Below are positions 43,321-51,983 of a stretch of 64,000 bases of DNA, piece after piece. The stretch's first letter is position 1. Every line of letters starts with the position of its first letter. The translations under genes and the position numbers were made by a program. The stretch is from Actinomyces minihominis (GTDB lineage Bacteria > Actinomycetota > Actinomycetes > Actinomycetales > Actinomycetaceae): positions 1 to 64,000 of the forward strand of contig NZ_FYEG01000001.1 of the NCBI RefSeq assembly GCF_900187855.1. Direction: 5' to 3'. Below the pieces are notes generated by a model. That model ran no database searches. It saw only the letters and a program-made list of their open reading frames with translations, and was not told the DNA's origin.

Positions 43321-44082
43321 TCACGTCCCGTCTGCGTGTCGTTCCAGGTTGTCCTTGCTGTTCTGCAGCGCTTCAATACCATTCCACATGTGTTCAACGG
43401 CCTCTTCAGCAGTGTCGACGACCTTAAAGTAGTCGATGTCGCTCTCGTTGATCATCCCCTCGGCAGCAACAGTTTTGCGTAGCCAATCGACCATCGGCTC
43501 CCAGTACTCGCTTCCAACGAGGGCGATGGGGAACCAGTCAATCTTACCGGTCTGCACCAGGGTGAGGGCCTCAAAGAGCTCGTCCATGGTCCCTAGACCG
43601 CCGGGGAGCACGATGAACCCTCGGGCGTAGCGCACGAACATGACCTTGCGGACAAAGAAGTACTTGAAGTTGATGCCCAGGTTGATCCAGGGGTTCATCC
43701 CCTGCTCGAAGGGCAGTTCGATACCGAGACCGACGGAGACACCGTTGGCTTCAAACGCACCCTTGTTGGCTGCTTCCATGATCCCGGGCCCACCACCCGT
43801 GATCGTCGCGAAGCCGTTCTGGGCCATAAGTCTGCCGACCTGCTCGGCCAGCCTGTAGTACTTCGAGTCCTTGGGGGTGCGAGCCGATCCGAACACTGAC
43901 ACGGCATTGGTGATGCTTCGCAGCGCAGAGAAGCCCTCGACGAACTCGGCCTGAATGCGCATGACACGCCAGGCATCCTCAGTCCGAGACTGGAGGAGCT
44001 TCTGATCGGCCATGGCACTGGGTAGCTCCCGGCCCCTCATGATCACCGGGCCGCGGCGATGTACCTTCCCTCCAGATGGCAT
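43321..44082 (-). CDS. LOG family protein (cytokinin riboside 5'-phosphate phosphoribohydrolase-like)
   Basis: About 253 residues of the TIGR00730/LOG Rossmann-fold family. GGGPGIMEAANKGA (about 98-111) and the active-site PGGLGTMDELFEAL (about 160-173) are both complete. Plant LOG enzymes release cytokinin bases from nucleoside 5'-monophosphates; bacterial relatives cleave AMP or similar nucleotides. The ATG at 44082 has AAGGAGGG upstream, better than the open frame from 44109. Its 3' end is 66 nt before the DUF3117 gene on the same strand. It is next to nucleoside salvage genes, which may be coincidence. Confidence 0.88.
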   Translation of the reverse strand: MPSGGKVHRRGPVIMRGRELPSAMADQKLLQSRTEDAWRVMRIQAEFVEGFSALRSITNAVSVFGSARTPKDSKYYRLAEQVGRLMAQNGFATITGGGPGIMEAANKGAFEANGVSVGLGIELPFEQGMNPWINLGINFKYFFVRKVMFVRYARGFIVLPGGLGTMDELFEALTLVQTGKIDWFPIALVGSEYWEPMVDWLRKTVAAEGMINESDIDYFKVVDTAEEAVEHMWNGIEALQNSKDNLERHADGT

Positions 44083-44221
44083 GGTCCCTCCTTGAAGTCT
44101 TAGAAACAAGTCACACTGTCTACCAGCAAACGCTACACCCCCGACCGAATGACGCGACTTTCCCGCACTGTCGACGACCTACTAGCTCGACCTCCACTAC
44201 ACGCGAATCAGGGTTTAGCGG

Positions 44222-44227
44222 TAGATT
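44222..44227 (+). promoter_or_regulatory. -10 element TAGATT, leaderless start of punA
   Basis: TAGATT is followed by six bases (TGGCCC) and the ATG at 44234. Confidence 0.62.
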
Positions 44228-44233
44228 TGGCCC

Positions 44234-45052
44234 ATGACCAAAGAAGATCTTCCCCAGGAGCCATTTGCTCTGGCCGCTGAAGCCGCCCACGCAATCAAAA
44301 ATCACTCAGGTATCGACAAGTACGACATTGCGCTCGTCCTCGGCTCAGGTTGGGGCGGTGCAGCCGACCTCATCGGAGAGACGATTGATGAGATTGATGC
44401 CGCCGATGTCCCCGGTTTCTCCGCTCCGGCGGTCGCTGGACACACCGCCACCATGCGCACCATCCGGGTTCACGGCAGCGACAAGATAGCCCTCGTCCTC
44501 GGATCACGCACCCACTTCTACGAGGGAAAGGGTGTCCGGGCGGTAGCCCACGGCATGCGGACGGCCGCGGCTCTGGGCTGTGACCAGGTCGTCCTGACCA
44601 ACGGCTGCGGCGGCCTCAACGTCGAGTGGAAACCCGGACAGGTTGTTCTCATCAGCGACCACATCAACCTCACCGCAGAATCTCCACTTGAGGGCGCGAA
44701 CTTTGTCGACCTCACCGACCTCTACTCCCCCCGTCTGCGGACCCTCGCTAGGACCGTCGATGCTTCGCTTCCCGAGGGCGTTTACGTGCAGTTCCGCGGC
44801 CCCCACTATGAGACGCCCGCGGAGGTCAAGATGGCGGGTGTCATCGGAGGCGACCTCGTCGGCATGTCGACCACCCTCGAAGCCATTGCGGCCCGTGAGT
44901 CCGGTCTGGAGATCCTTGGACTCTCACTGATGACGAACCTGGCTGCAGGTATTTCGCCGGTTCATCTTTCCCATGAAGAAGTCATTGAGGCAGGAACCGA
45001 AGCGGCCCCCCGAATCGCACGACTCCTTGCTGCCGTCGTGCAGAAGATGTAA
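44234..45052 (+). CDS. punA: Purine-nucleoside phosphorylase
   Basis: A 272-residue trimeric-type PNP, which splits purine (deoxy)nucleosides with phosphate into base and (deoxy)ribose-1-phosphate. Key segments: VLGSGWGGAAD (phosphate site, about 36-46), LGSRTHFYEGKG (about 93-104), TNGCGGLNVEW (about 122) and FRGPHYETPAEVKM (about 190-203). It is the first gene of a two-gene unit with the phosphosugar mutase, 21 nt downstream with an AGGAAAGG ribosome-binding site, so the pentose-1-phosphate product feeds directly to the next enzyme. Confidence 0.94.
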   Translation: MTKEDLPQEPFALAAEAAHAIKNHSGIDKYDIALVLGSGWGGAADLIGETIDEIDAADVPGFSAPAVAGHTATMRTIRVHGSDKIALVLGSRTHFYEGKGVRAVAHGMRTAAALGCDQVVLTNGCGGLNVEWKPGQVVLISDHINLTAESPLEGANFVDLTDLYSPRLRTLARTVDASLPEGVYVQFRGPHYETPAEVKMAGVIGGDLVGMSTTLEAIAARESGLEILGLSLMTNLAAGISPVHLSHEEVIEAGTEAAPRIARLLAAVVQKM

Positions 45053-45073
45053 TAGGAAAGGCACCAAAACCAC

Positions 45074-46786
45074 ATGTCTGTTGAACTTTTCGACCGTGAA
45101 GCAGTTCTGACTTGGATCGATGATGATCCCAACATCCGCGATGCACAGGAGCTCGAGCAGCTTCTGAAACTTTCTGATGAGGGCGATGAGGGCGCTAGCG
45201 CGGAGCTCGCTGATCGCTTTTCAGGAATGCTCACCTTCGGTACTGCAGGGCTTCGAGGTCATCTCGGTGCCGGGCCCAACCGCATGAACCGTGCGGTTGT
45301 GATTCGCGCAGCAGCGGGACTGACCAACTACCTGCACTCCGTCCTTCCCGAGGGCTTCAAGGTCGTCATCGGCTATGACGCACGCTATGGCTCGCACGAG
45401 TTCGCACTTGATACCGCTGCCGTAGTTGAGGCCGGTGGCGGACACGCCCTCGTCTTCGAGAAGGCACTCCCGACCCCACTGACTGCGTTTGCGCTCCGTC
45501 ATCTTGATGCGGATGCCGCGGTCATGGTGACCGCCTCTCACAACCCCCCGGAAGATAACGGCTACAAAGTCTACCTCGGTGGGCGTGTGGTCACCGGAGC
45601 CGGACAGGGCACACAGATTGTTCCCCCCTACGACGCCCAGATCCTCGAGCAGATTGAGGCTGTCCCCTCGGTATCCTCCGTTCAGAGAGCAGAGTCCGGC
45701 TGGGAGTTCATCGGTTCGGATCTTGTTGATAAGTACATCGAGCGCATCACCGAGATCGTTCCTGAAGGTCCGCGTGACCTCAAGATCGTCCTCACCTCAA
45801 TGCACGGTGTCGGCGGCGAGACTGCGATGAAGGCCCTCGATCACTGTGGGTTCAAGGATGTTACCGTCGTTGCCGAACAGCATGAACCGGATCCCGACTT
45901 CCCGACCGTGGCTTTCCCGAACCCGGAGGAGCCCGGGGCTCTCGATCTCTCCTTCCGCACCGCAGCTGAGATCGATGCTGACATCATCCTGGCTAACGAC
46001 CCCGATGCAGACCGTTCCTCGGCCGCTATTCCAGACCCCAACTCGGCTTCGGGATGGCGTCAGCTCACCGGTGATGAGGTCGGTTCGCTACTAGGTGAGC
46101 AGAAGGCGCGTGAGGTTGCTGCAGTCACCGATGCCGCAGAGCTGCCCAAGAGAATGCTGGCGAACTCCATAGTCTCGTCACGCCTGCTCAGCCGCATTGC
46201 CGCAGACATCGGCCTCGGACATGCCAACACCCTGACTGGCTTCAAGTGGATCTCTCGGGTTCCCGGCATTGTCTTCGGCTACGAAGAGGCCCTCGGCTAC
46301 TGCGTCGACCCGGACTTTGTGCGTGATAAGGACGGCATCTCCGCAGGAACGAAGCTGGCCGCGCTGGCAGCTGCACTGAAGGCAGAGGGACGCACGCTTG
46401 GAGATAAGCTGGATGAGTTTGCGGAGAAGCACGGACTTCATGCCACGGCTCCCCTCACCATCCGCGTTGAGGATCTCAGCCTGATTGCCAAGGGAATGCA
46501 GAACCTGCGCACCAACGGACTCGAAGAGATTGCTGGTTCACGCGTGGTGACCGGCATCGACCTCGCCGTGGGCTCAGCTGACCTGCCCCCGACGGACGGT
46601 TTGCTCTACATCACGGAGCGCAACGACCGGGTCGTCGTGCGTCCCTCGGGAACCGAGCCGAAGCTGAAGTGCTACATCGAGGTTATTGAGCCTGTGGAAG
46701 AGGGATCGGTGGCGGCAGCACGGATTCGCGCTGCGCAGCGACTGGAAGCGATCAAGGCTGCGATGGCCCCCGCTATCGGGATCTAA
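45074..46786 (+). CDS. Phospho-sugar mutase (phosphopentomutase/PGM2-like)
   Basis: A 570-residue alpha-D-phosphohexomutase-family enzyme. The phosphoserine loop is VMVTASHNPPEDNGYKVYLGG (Ser about 150), the metal loop DPDADRSS (about 310), the sugar loop GYEEALGY (about 400) and the phosphate loop RPSGTEPKLKCYI (about 520). It is often labelled phosphomannomutase (pmmB). Because it follows punA and faces deoC, deoA and cdd, conversion of (deoxy)ribose-1-phosphate to the 5-phosphate is the more likely role. The sequence alone does not decide this. Confidence 0.88.
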   Translation: MSVELFDREAVLTWIDDDPNIRDAQELEQLLKLSDEGDEGASAELADRFSGMLTFGTAGLRGHLGAGPNRMNRAVVIRAAAGLTNYLHSVLPEGFKVVIGYDARYGSHEFALDTAAVVEAGGGHALVFEKALPTPLTAFALRHLDADAAVMVTASHNPPEDNGYKVYLGGRVVTGAGQGTQIVPPYDAQILEQIEAVPSVSSVQRAESGWEFIGSDLVDKYIERITEIVPEGPRDLKIVLTSMHGVGGETAMKALDHCGFKDVTVVAEQHEPDPDFPTVAFPNPEEPGALDLSFRTAAEIDADIILANDPDADRSSAAIPDPNSASGWRQLTGDEVGSLLGEQKAREVAAVTDAAELPKRMLANSIVSSRLLSRIAADIGLGHANTLTGFKWISRVPGIVFGYEEALGYCVDPDFVRDKDGISAGTKLAALAAALKAEGRTLGDKLDEFAEKHGLHATAPLTIRVEDLSLIAKGMQNLRTNGLEEIAGSRVVTGIDLAVGSADLPPTDGLLYITERNDRVVVRPSGTEPKLKCYIEVIEPVEEGSVAAARIRAAQRLEAIKAAMAPAIGI

Positions 46787-46795
46787 ACCGCACAC

Positions 46796-46855
46796 ACAAA
46801 GACGCCCCGCGTCGGCTTACCTCAAATGGTACTGGCCGACGCGGGGCGTCTTTGT
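46796..46855. terminator. Strong bidirectional terminator
   Basis: A perfect 21-bp stem (46796-46816 with 46835-46855) between the convergent mutase and deoC genes. The right arm ends TCTTTGTCT on plus, and the left arm gives TCTTTGTGT on minus. Confidence 0.85.
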
Positions 46856-46866
46856 CTACGGGAGAA

Positions 46867-47520
46867 CTATCCCTCGAGCCCGTCAAGGACGGCTGCCGTG
46901 CCGGAGAGACCCAGGCGGCTGGCCCCGGCCTCAATCATTGCTTCGGCGGCAGCTGCATCACGCACGCCTCCGGAGGCCTTCACGCCAATGTCCGGCCCAA
47001 CCGTCTTCCGCATCAGTGCTACAGCATGGGTGCTGGCGCCCCCTGCGGGGTGGAAACCCGTGGAAGTCTTGACGTAGTCCGCACCCGCACGAACCGCTGC
47101 CTCACAGGTGCTCACGATCTCTTCATCGGTCAGCGCGGCCGACTCGATGATGACCTTGAGCAGAGTCTTCGGTGCAGCATCACGTACGCCCTGGATTTCG
47201 GACTCAACGGCTTCGTAGTCGCCCTGCTTGACGAAAGCCAGGTTCACCACCATGTCAATCTCATCCGCGCCGTCAGCCGCAGCCTGAGCTGCTTCAAAGG
47301 CCTTCACCGCGGGCTTGACGGCACCCGAGGGGAAACCGACGACCACGGCCAGCTTCAACGACTCAGGAAGCTCGACCGGGATCATCGACGGTGAGACACA
47401 GACCGAGAAGGTCCCGAGCTCTACCGCGTCATCAATCAACGCCTGGACATCAGCCGCGGTGGCCTCAGGCTTGAGGAGGGTGTGGTCAACCATCTGGGCC
47501 ACGGTTTCACGATTTGTCAT
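46867..47520 (-). CDS. deoC: Deoxyribose-phosphate aldolase
   Basis: About 217 residues. It cleaves deoxyribose-5-phosphate to acetaldehyde and glyceraldehyde-3-phosphate. [12 protein letters not shown] (about 10), [10 protein letters not shown] (about 58), ADEIDMVVN (about 85) and the Schiff-base Lys in DYVKTSTGF (about 147) followed by KASGGVRD (about 175) are all present. Two ATGs lie in tandem (47523, 47520); AGGAG is better spaced for the second. Last gene of the salvage operon, ending at a strong terminator. Confidence 0.95.
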   Translation of the reverse strand: MTNRETVAQMVDHTLLKPEATAADVQALIDDAVELGTFSVCVSPSMIPVELPESLKLAVVVGFPSGAVKPAVKAFEAAQAAADGADEIDMVVNLAFVKQGDYEAVESEIQGVRDAAPKTLLKVIIESAALTDEEIVSTCEAAVRAGADYVKTSTGFHPAGGASTHAVALMRKTVGPDIGVKASGGVRDAAAAEAMIEAGASRLGLSGTAAVLDGLEG

Positions 47521-47539
47521 CATTTTCTCCTAAGAGTTA

Positions 47540-47571
47540 CTGGGACTGGCCGCATCTCGGGCCAGCCCCAG
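47540..47571 (-). other. Intercistronic hairpin between deoA and deoC
   Basis: CTGGGACTGGCC (47540-47551) and GGCCAGCCCCAG (47560-47571) pair with one mismatch and an 8-nt loop. There is no T-run, so it may stabilise or partially attenuate the transcript before deoC. Confidence 0.5.
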
Positions 47572-47583
47572 ACGTTTTGGTTG

Positions 47584-48885
47584 CTAGGCGTCGATCCGGT
47601 CGAGGACGAGCGGAGTCAGATTTGTCGGCTCCTCGGTACTAATCTCGATGGCACCATCGAGAGCCTCGATGCTTCTTGCGAACTTTTCCGGAGTGTCAGT
47701 GAACAGGGTCAGCAGCGGCTGGCCCTTCTTGATCGGATCTCCCGGCTTAGCGTGGATTTGGATACCGGCCCCGAGGTCAAGCTTCTCTCCCTGACGGGTT
47801 CGGCCGGCGCCAAGGCGCCATGCCGAGATACCGACGCCCCAGGCATCCATCTTCTCTACGAAGCCGTCAGACTCTGCGTAGATGACTTCGCTGTGCTTTG
47901 CCTTCGGCAGAGGTGCATCTAGGTCACCGTTCTGGTCGGCCACCATGCGGCGCCAGTGGTCCATCGCCCGACCGTCGTTCAGGGCTGCTCGCACATCGAC
48001 ATCCGTCTTTCCGGCCAGACGAAGCATTTCTTCAGCCAGCAGGACCGTGAGGTCAACGACGTCTTTCGGCCCCCCACCTGCGAGGACATCAATGGACTCT
48101 TGAACTTCAAGCGCGTTACCGATCATGAGGCCGAGCGGTGTCGACATGTTCGTCAGCAACGCCGAGGTCTTCACACCAGCATCTGTTCCCAGGGCGACCA
48201 TCGTTTCGGCCAGCTTGCGTGCCTGCGCCTGGTCCTTCATGAAGGCACCCGAACCAACCTTGACGTCGAGGACGAGTGAACCTGTGCCCTCTGCAATCTT
48301 CTTCGACATGATCGAAGAGGCGATCAGCGGGATGCAGTCAACGGTTGCCGTGACATCACGCAGAGCGTAGAGCTTCTTATCCGCGGGAGCAAGGTCTGCT
48401 GAAGCCGCGCAGATGACGGCGCCGGGACCATCGGCCCCCAGCATCTGCATCATCTTCGCTTCGGAGATTTCAGCCTCCCAGCCACGAATGGACTCCATCT
48501 TGTCCAGCGTGCCTCCGGTGTGGCCGAGGCCGCGCCCGGAAAGCTGTGGAACCGCAACGCCGAAGACGGCGACGAGCGGTGCGAGCGGGAGGGTGATCTT
48601 GTCGCCCACTCCACCGGTGGAGTGCTTATCCGCTGTGGGACGCCCGAGGTTATCGAAGTTCATCCGAATCCCAGAGTTCATCATGGCGGTGGTCCAGCGG
48701 GCGATTTCTTCACGGTCCATTCCGTTAAGGAAGATTGCCATGGCCAGTGATGCCATCTGGTCGTTGGTGACGACTCCGCGAGTATAGGCATCGATGACCC
48801 AATCGATCATTGGGTCGGGGATCCGGTGAGAATCGCGCTTGGTGCGAATTACATCAACTGCGTCAAATGGTTCTGTCTTAGCCAC
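47584..48885 (-). CDS. deoA: Thymidine phosphorylase (pyrimidine-nucleoside phosphorylase)
   Basis: A 433-residue enzyme splitting thymidine/deoxyuridine with phosphate. It has VIRTKRDSHRIPD, the phosphate-binding KHSTGGVGDKITLPLAPLVA (about 86-105), SGRGLGHTGGTLDKMESIRG (about 117-136, family signature) and LDVKVGSGAFMK (about 195). The GTG start shares its first base with the cdd stop, a 1-nt overlap that indicates coupling. The C-terminal domain is normal. Confidence 0.95.
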   Translation of the reverse strand: MAKTEPFDAVDVIRTKRDSHRIPDPMIDWVIDAYTRGVVTNDQMASLAMAIFLNGMDREEIARWTTAMMNSGIRMNFDNLGRPTADKHSTGGVGDKITLPLAPLVAVFGVAVPQLSGRGLGHTGGTLDKMESIRGWEAEISEAKMMQMLGADGPGAVICAASADLAPADKKLYALRDVTATVDCIPLIASSIMSKKIAEGTGSLVLDVKVGSGAFMKDQAQARKLAETMVALGTDAGVKTSALLTNMSTPLGLMIGNALEVQESIDVLAGGGPKDVVDLTVLLAEEMLRLAGKTDVDVRAALNDGRAMDHWRRMVADQNGDLDAPLPKAKHSEVIYAESDGFVEKMDAWGVGISAWRLGAGRTRQGEKLDLGAGIQIHAKPGDPIKKGQPLLTLFTDTPEKFARSIEALDGAIEISTEEPTNLTPLVLDRIDA

Positions 48886-49340
48886 TAGTTCTGCTCCTCA
48901 TACTCGAGATCTTCTACTGCATCTGCTACATAGACCCGTTCAAGATCAGAGGGTCCAAAGCCACCGGGGAGAACCCGGTCCATGGTCATTCGTCCCTCTG
49001 GCATCTCTACCCAGAGGCTGTTACCCCCAAACTCGAAGAGCAACTGGCGGCACCTACCACAGGGAGACGCTGCTTCTTCTAGCCCATCAACACACTTGAA
49101 GGCCACCAGGCGCCCTCCGCCGCTTCGAGCCAGGTCAGAGACCAGGCCGCACTCGGCGCAGAGTCCCACGCCATATGAAGCATTCTCAACGTTGCAGCCG
49201 GTCACGATTCGGCCGTCATCGACCAGTGCTGCTGCACCGACGGGAAAGTTTGAGTAGGGGGCGTAGGCCGTCTTCATTGCGGCCACCGCGTGCTCATGGA
49301 GCAGGCGCCAGATCTCCTCAGGAATCTGATTCTCAGTCAT
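48885..49340 (-). CDS. cdd: Cytidine deaminase
   Basis: A 151-residue homotetrameric-type cytidine deaminase. NVENASYGVGLCAECG (about 57-72) holds the zinc Cys and catalytic Glu (C-A-E), and PCGRCRQLLFEFGG (about 98-111) the other two zinc Cys. It converts (deoxy)cytidine to (deoxy)uridine for DeoA downstream. AAGGAAG precedes the ATG. Confidence 0.95.
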   Translation of the reverse strand: MTENQIPEEIWRLLHEHAVAAMKTAYAPYSNFPVGAAALVDDGRIVTGCNVENASYGVGLCAECGLVSDLARSGGGRLVAFKCVDGLEEAASPCGRCRQLLFEFGGNSLWVEMPEGRMTMDRVLPGGFGPSDLERVYVADAVEDLEYEEQN

Positions 49341-49377
49341 TCGACTTCCTTGTCATTTGGAGAGTTGGATAGTTTGG

Positions 49378-49407
49378 CAAGGCCCGCGCCAGTTGGCGCG
49401 GGCCTTG
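49378..49407 (-). other. Intercistronic GC-rich hairpin between transporter and cdd
   Basis: CAAGGCCCGCGCC (49378-49390) pairs perfectly with GGCGCGGGCCTTG (49395-49407), 3 nt after the permease stop. There is no T-run. It may separate expression of transporter and enzymes. Confidence 0.55.
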
Positions 49408-49410
49408 TTG

Positions 49411-50700
49411 CTATGGATAGGGAATACCTTCTGAGGCAGGCGGTCTAACCGCCCCCACAAAGCCGGCCACCGCCAGGATGGTGACGATGTAGGGAATCAT
49501 CAGCAGGTACTCGGCTGGAACCGGAGCTCCGACCGCCTGCATGACCGCACCGAGGTTGGTTGCAAAACCGAATAGGAGTGCCGCGGTAAGGGCTCCGATC
49601 GGGTTCCAACGTCCCAGAATCATTGCCGCCAGGGCGATAAAGCCGTTGCCTGCAGCCATATCCTTGGAGAAAGCTAGACCCTGACCCACGGTGAAGAACG
49701 CGCCGCCCAGACCCGCAACCGCACCGCCAAGAAGGACGTTGTGCCAGCGAATCGTATTGACACGAATACCCACGGTATCGGCTGCACGAGGCTTCTCACC
49801 CACCGCGCGCAGGCGTAGGCCCCAGCGAGAGTTGAACAGCATGAACTGGAGGATGATTACGGCCGCATACATCAGGTAGACGAGGATCGTCTGGTTGAAG
49901 AGGACCGGGCCGATGATCGGAATGTCCTTGAGGATCGGGATCGGGAGCACCGGCAGCTTCATGGGCTTGTTCAACTGGCTCGAATCAGAAAGTAGAGTCG
50001 AGAAGAGGAACGACGTCAAACCAAGTGCCAGCATGTTGAGAACAACACCCACAACAATGTGGTTAGCACGGTAGTTGATCGTAAACAGTGCGAGCAGGAC
50101 GCTGAGGAGCGCACCTGCAATCGGGGCTCCGATGAGGCCGAACCAAGACGAACCGAAGATCGAGGCGGTCAGCGCACCGGCGAATGCTCCGAACAGAAGC
50201 TGTCCTTCAATCGCGATGTTGATGACACCCGCACGTTCATTGATGACGCCAGCAAGGGCACCAAACACGAGCGGTGTCGCGAACATCAGGCCACCGGCGA
50301 ACAGTGAGACAACCGGAAGGTTGGCCGAAGGACGACCGGCAACCGCCAGGATCAGGAAGGCGACCACAAAGGCCACGCCGACAATGACGACAAACCATCC
50401 GGGGACCGGCTTGCGGTCAACGGCCAGTTTGAATGTGACAACGGAGAAAGCGATGGCGATGACAGCCAGGATCCAGATGGACAGCGGGGCGTTGATTGTC
50501 ATCGTTCCGGCCTTGAACCAGCCCGAGGCTCCGGCGAACGAAATGTTCGACTCACCCTTGACGATGATGGCCATGATGACCGTTGCCAGCGCCATGATCG
50601 CGGTGACAACCGGATCTCTCCAAGAGATGGGGAGAATGATCTCGCTGGCAACAGGAGCTGGCTGACTGTGCTTTGCAGGGGTTGAAACTACGGTGCTCAT
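49411..50700 (-). CDS. Nucleoside ABC transporter permease (YufQ/NupC-like)
   Basis: A 429-residue membrane protein of the branched-chain/ribose permease superfamily, with about ten hydrophobic segments. GVINIAIEGQLLFGAFAG (about 160-178) and NPIGALTAALLFGFATNLGA (about 390) are typical of BMP-type nucleoside permeases. It overlaps the upstream permease gene by ATGA. The two permeases form the heterodimeric channel. Confidence 0.9.
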   Translation of the reverse strand: MSTVVSTPAKHSQPAPVASEIILPISWRDPVVTAIMALATVIMAIIVKGESNISFAGASGWFKAGTMTINAPLSIWILAVIAIAFSVVTFKLAVDRKPVPGWFVVIVGVAFVVAFLILAVAGRPSANLPVVSLFAGGLMFATPLVFGALAGVINERAGVINIAIEGQLLFGAFAGALTASIFGSSWFGLIGAPIAGALLSVLLALFTINYRANHIVVGVVLNMLALGLTSFLFSTLLSDSSQLNKPMKLPVLPIPILKDIPIIGPVLFNQTILVYLMYAAVIILQFMLFNSRWGLRLRAVGEKPRAADTVGIRVNTIRWHNVLLGGAVAGLGGAFFTVGQGLAFSKDMAAGNGFIALAAMILGRWNPIGALTAALLFGFATNLGAVMQAVGAPVPAEYLLMIPYIVTILAVAGFVGAVRPPASEGIPYP

Positions 50701-51983
50701 GCCTGCACTCCTTCCGTCTGAGCCGACTTCTCTTCGTGCTCGGTGTCAACCTTCTTGACGGTCAGAGCGTTTTCCCTCTTGATAGCGCGCGAAGCCCTGA
50801 TGGCTTCGGAAGCCGCAATCGTCAGAACGATGATTGCCTGGGTAATGATGACGATGTCAACGGGGATTCCTGCGGAGGACTGCATGAGAGCACCACCCGC
50901 AGCGAGCGCACCGAACAGAAGTCCGGCAAAGAACACGCCCACTGGGCGCGATCGTCCAAGTAGCGCCACCGTAATCGCATCGAATCCGATACTTCCGGCA
51001 ACACCACCTGTAATAGCCCTCTCGGTGCCAAGGACAGGAGCCGTGGCAGCAAGACCGGCAAGTGCGCCTGAGATGGTCAGTGTCAACATGATCACCAGGG
51101 GAACATTGATGCCCGCGGTCTTGGCGGCATCTGGGTTTGCCCCGGCAGCGCGAATCTCAAAACCGAATGTCGAGCGATCCATCAGCCACCACACGAAGAT
51201 AGAGGCCAAGATCGCTGCGATCAGGCTGGCATTGAGACGGAAACCGCCTCCGAGGAGACCTGGGTACAAAGCCGTGTCGAAGATCTTCATCGACTTTCCG
51301 GGGTATCCCTCACCATAGAAGGTCGTGGTCTGCAGCATCGCGGCAAGAAACAGTGCCGCCACCGAGTTCAGCATGATGGTGACGATAACTTCGTTGGCCC
51401 CGAGGCGTGCCTTCAGAATGCCGGGGATGAAACCCCAGATCGCGCCACCAAGGATTGCTCCGAGGATGGCTACCAGCAGGTGGATGCCTACGGGGAGGTT
51501 CCAGGCGAAGCCGATGTAACCGCCGAGGAGGGCACCCATTATGAGCTGGCCCTGAACACCAATGTTGAACAGGCCTGCGGTGAAGGAAACAGCCACCGCC
51601 AGACCGGCGATGATCAGTGGGGTCGCACGAACGATCGACTCGGTCAGGGGTCGAATCGCAGCCTGGAAGCTGCTCTGACGCCAGTCGAAGATGGAGCCCC
51701 GAACAAGAGCCGTGAAGAACCCGGAGAAGGCTTCCCAAACTGCTGAGAAAAAGTCACCGGGAGCCGCGAACAGATAACCCGCTGCATGCTGCACTGCTGG
51801 GTCGAAGATAACGACGATCAGGGCGCCGATAAGGAGGGCTAGGAGGATCGCCAGTGCGATAGTGCCAGCACCGGGGCTGAGGACACCCTTGACGAACCGC
51901 TTCCACCACTGTTTGACGGGATCCGGGCCGGTGTCCGGTTCAAGTGTGGGGGGTTCTGGATCTAGAACTGCAGGACTACTCAC
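50697..51983 (-). CDS. Nucleoside ABC transporter permease (YufP/NupB-like)
   Basis: A 428-residue multi-pass permease. Its N-terminal tail is Pro/Glu-rich; the core has TAGLFNIGVQGQLIMGALLGGYIGF (key G-x-Q-G, about 130-150) and GFDAITVALLGRSRPVGVFFAGLLFG (about 330-355), both family marks. The C-terminus is charged. The GTG start overlaps the ATPase stop by 8 nt, so it is translated with it. Confidence 0.9.
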   Translation of the reverse strand: MSSPAVLDPEPPTLEPDTGPDPVKQWWKRFVKGVLSPGAGTIALAILLALLIGALIVVIFDPAVQHAAGYLFAAPGDFFSAVWEAFSGFFTALVRGSIFDWRQSSFQAAIRPLTESIVRATPLIIAGLAVAVSFTAGLFNIGVQGQLIMGALLGGYIGFAWNLPVGIHLLVAILGAILGGAIWGFIPGILKARLGANEVIVTIMLNSVAALFLAAMLQTTTFYGEGYPGKSMKIFDTALYPGLLGGGFRLNASLIAAILASIFVWWLMDRSTFGFEIRAAGANPDAAKTAGINVPLVIMLTLTISGALAGLAATAPVLGTERAITGGVAGSIGFDAITVALLGRSRPVGVFFAGLLFGALAAGGALMQSSAGIPVDIVIITQAIIVLTIAASEAIRASRAIKRENALTVKKVDTEHEEKSAQTEGVQA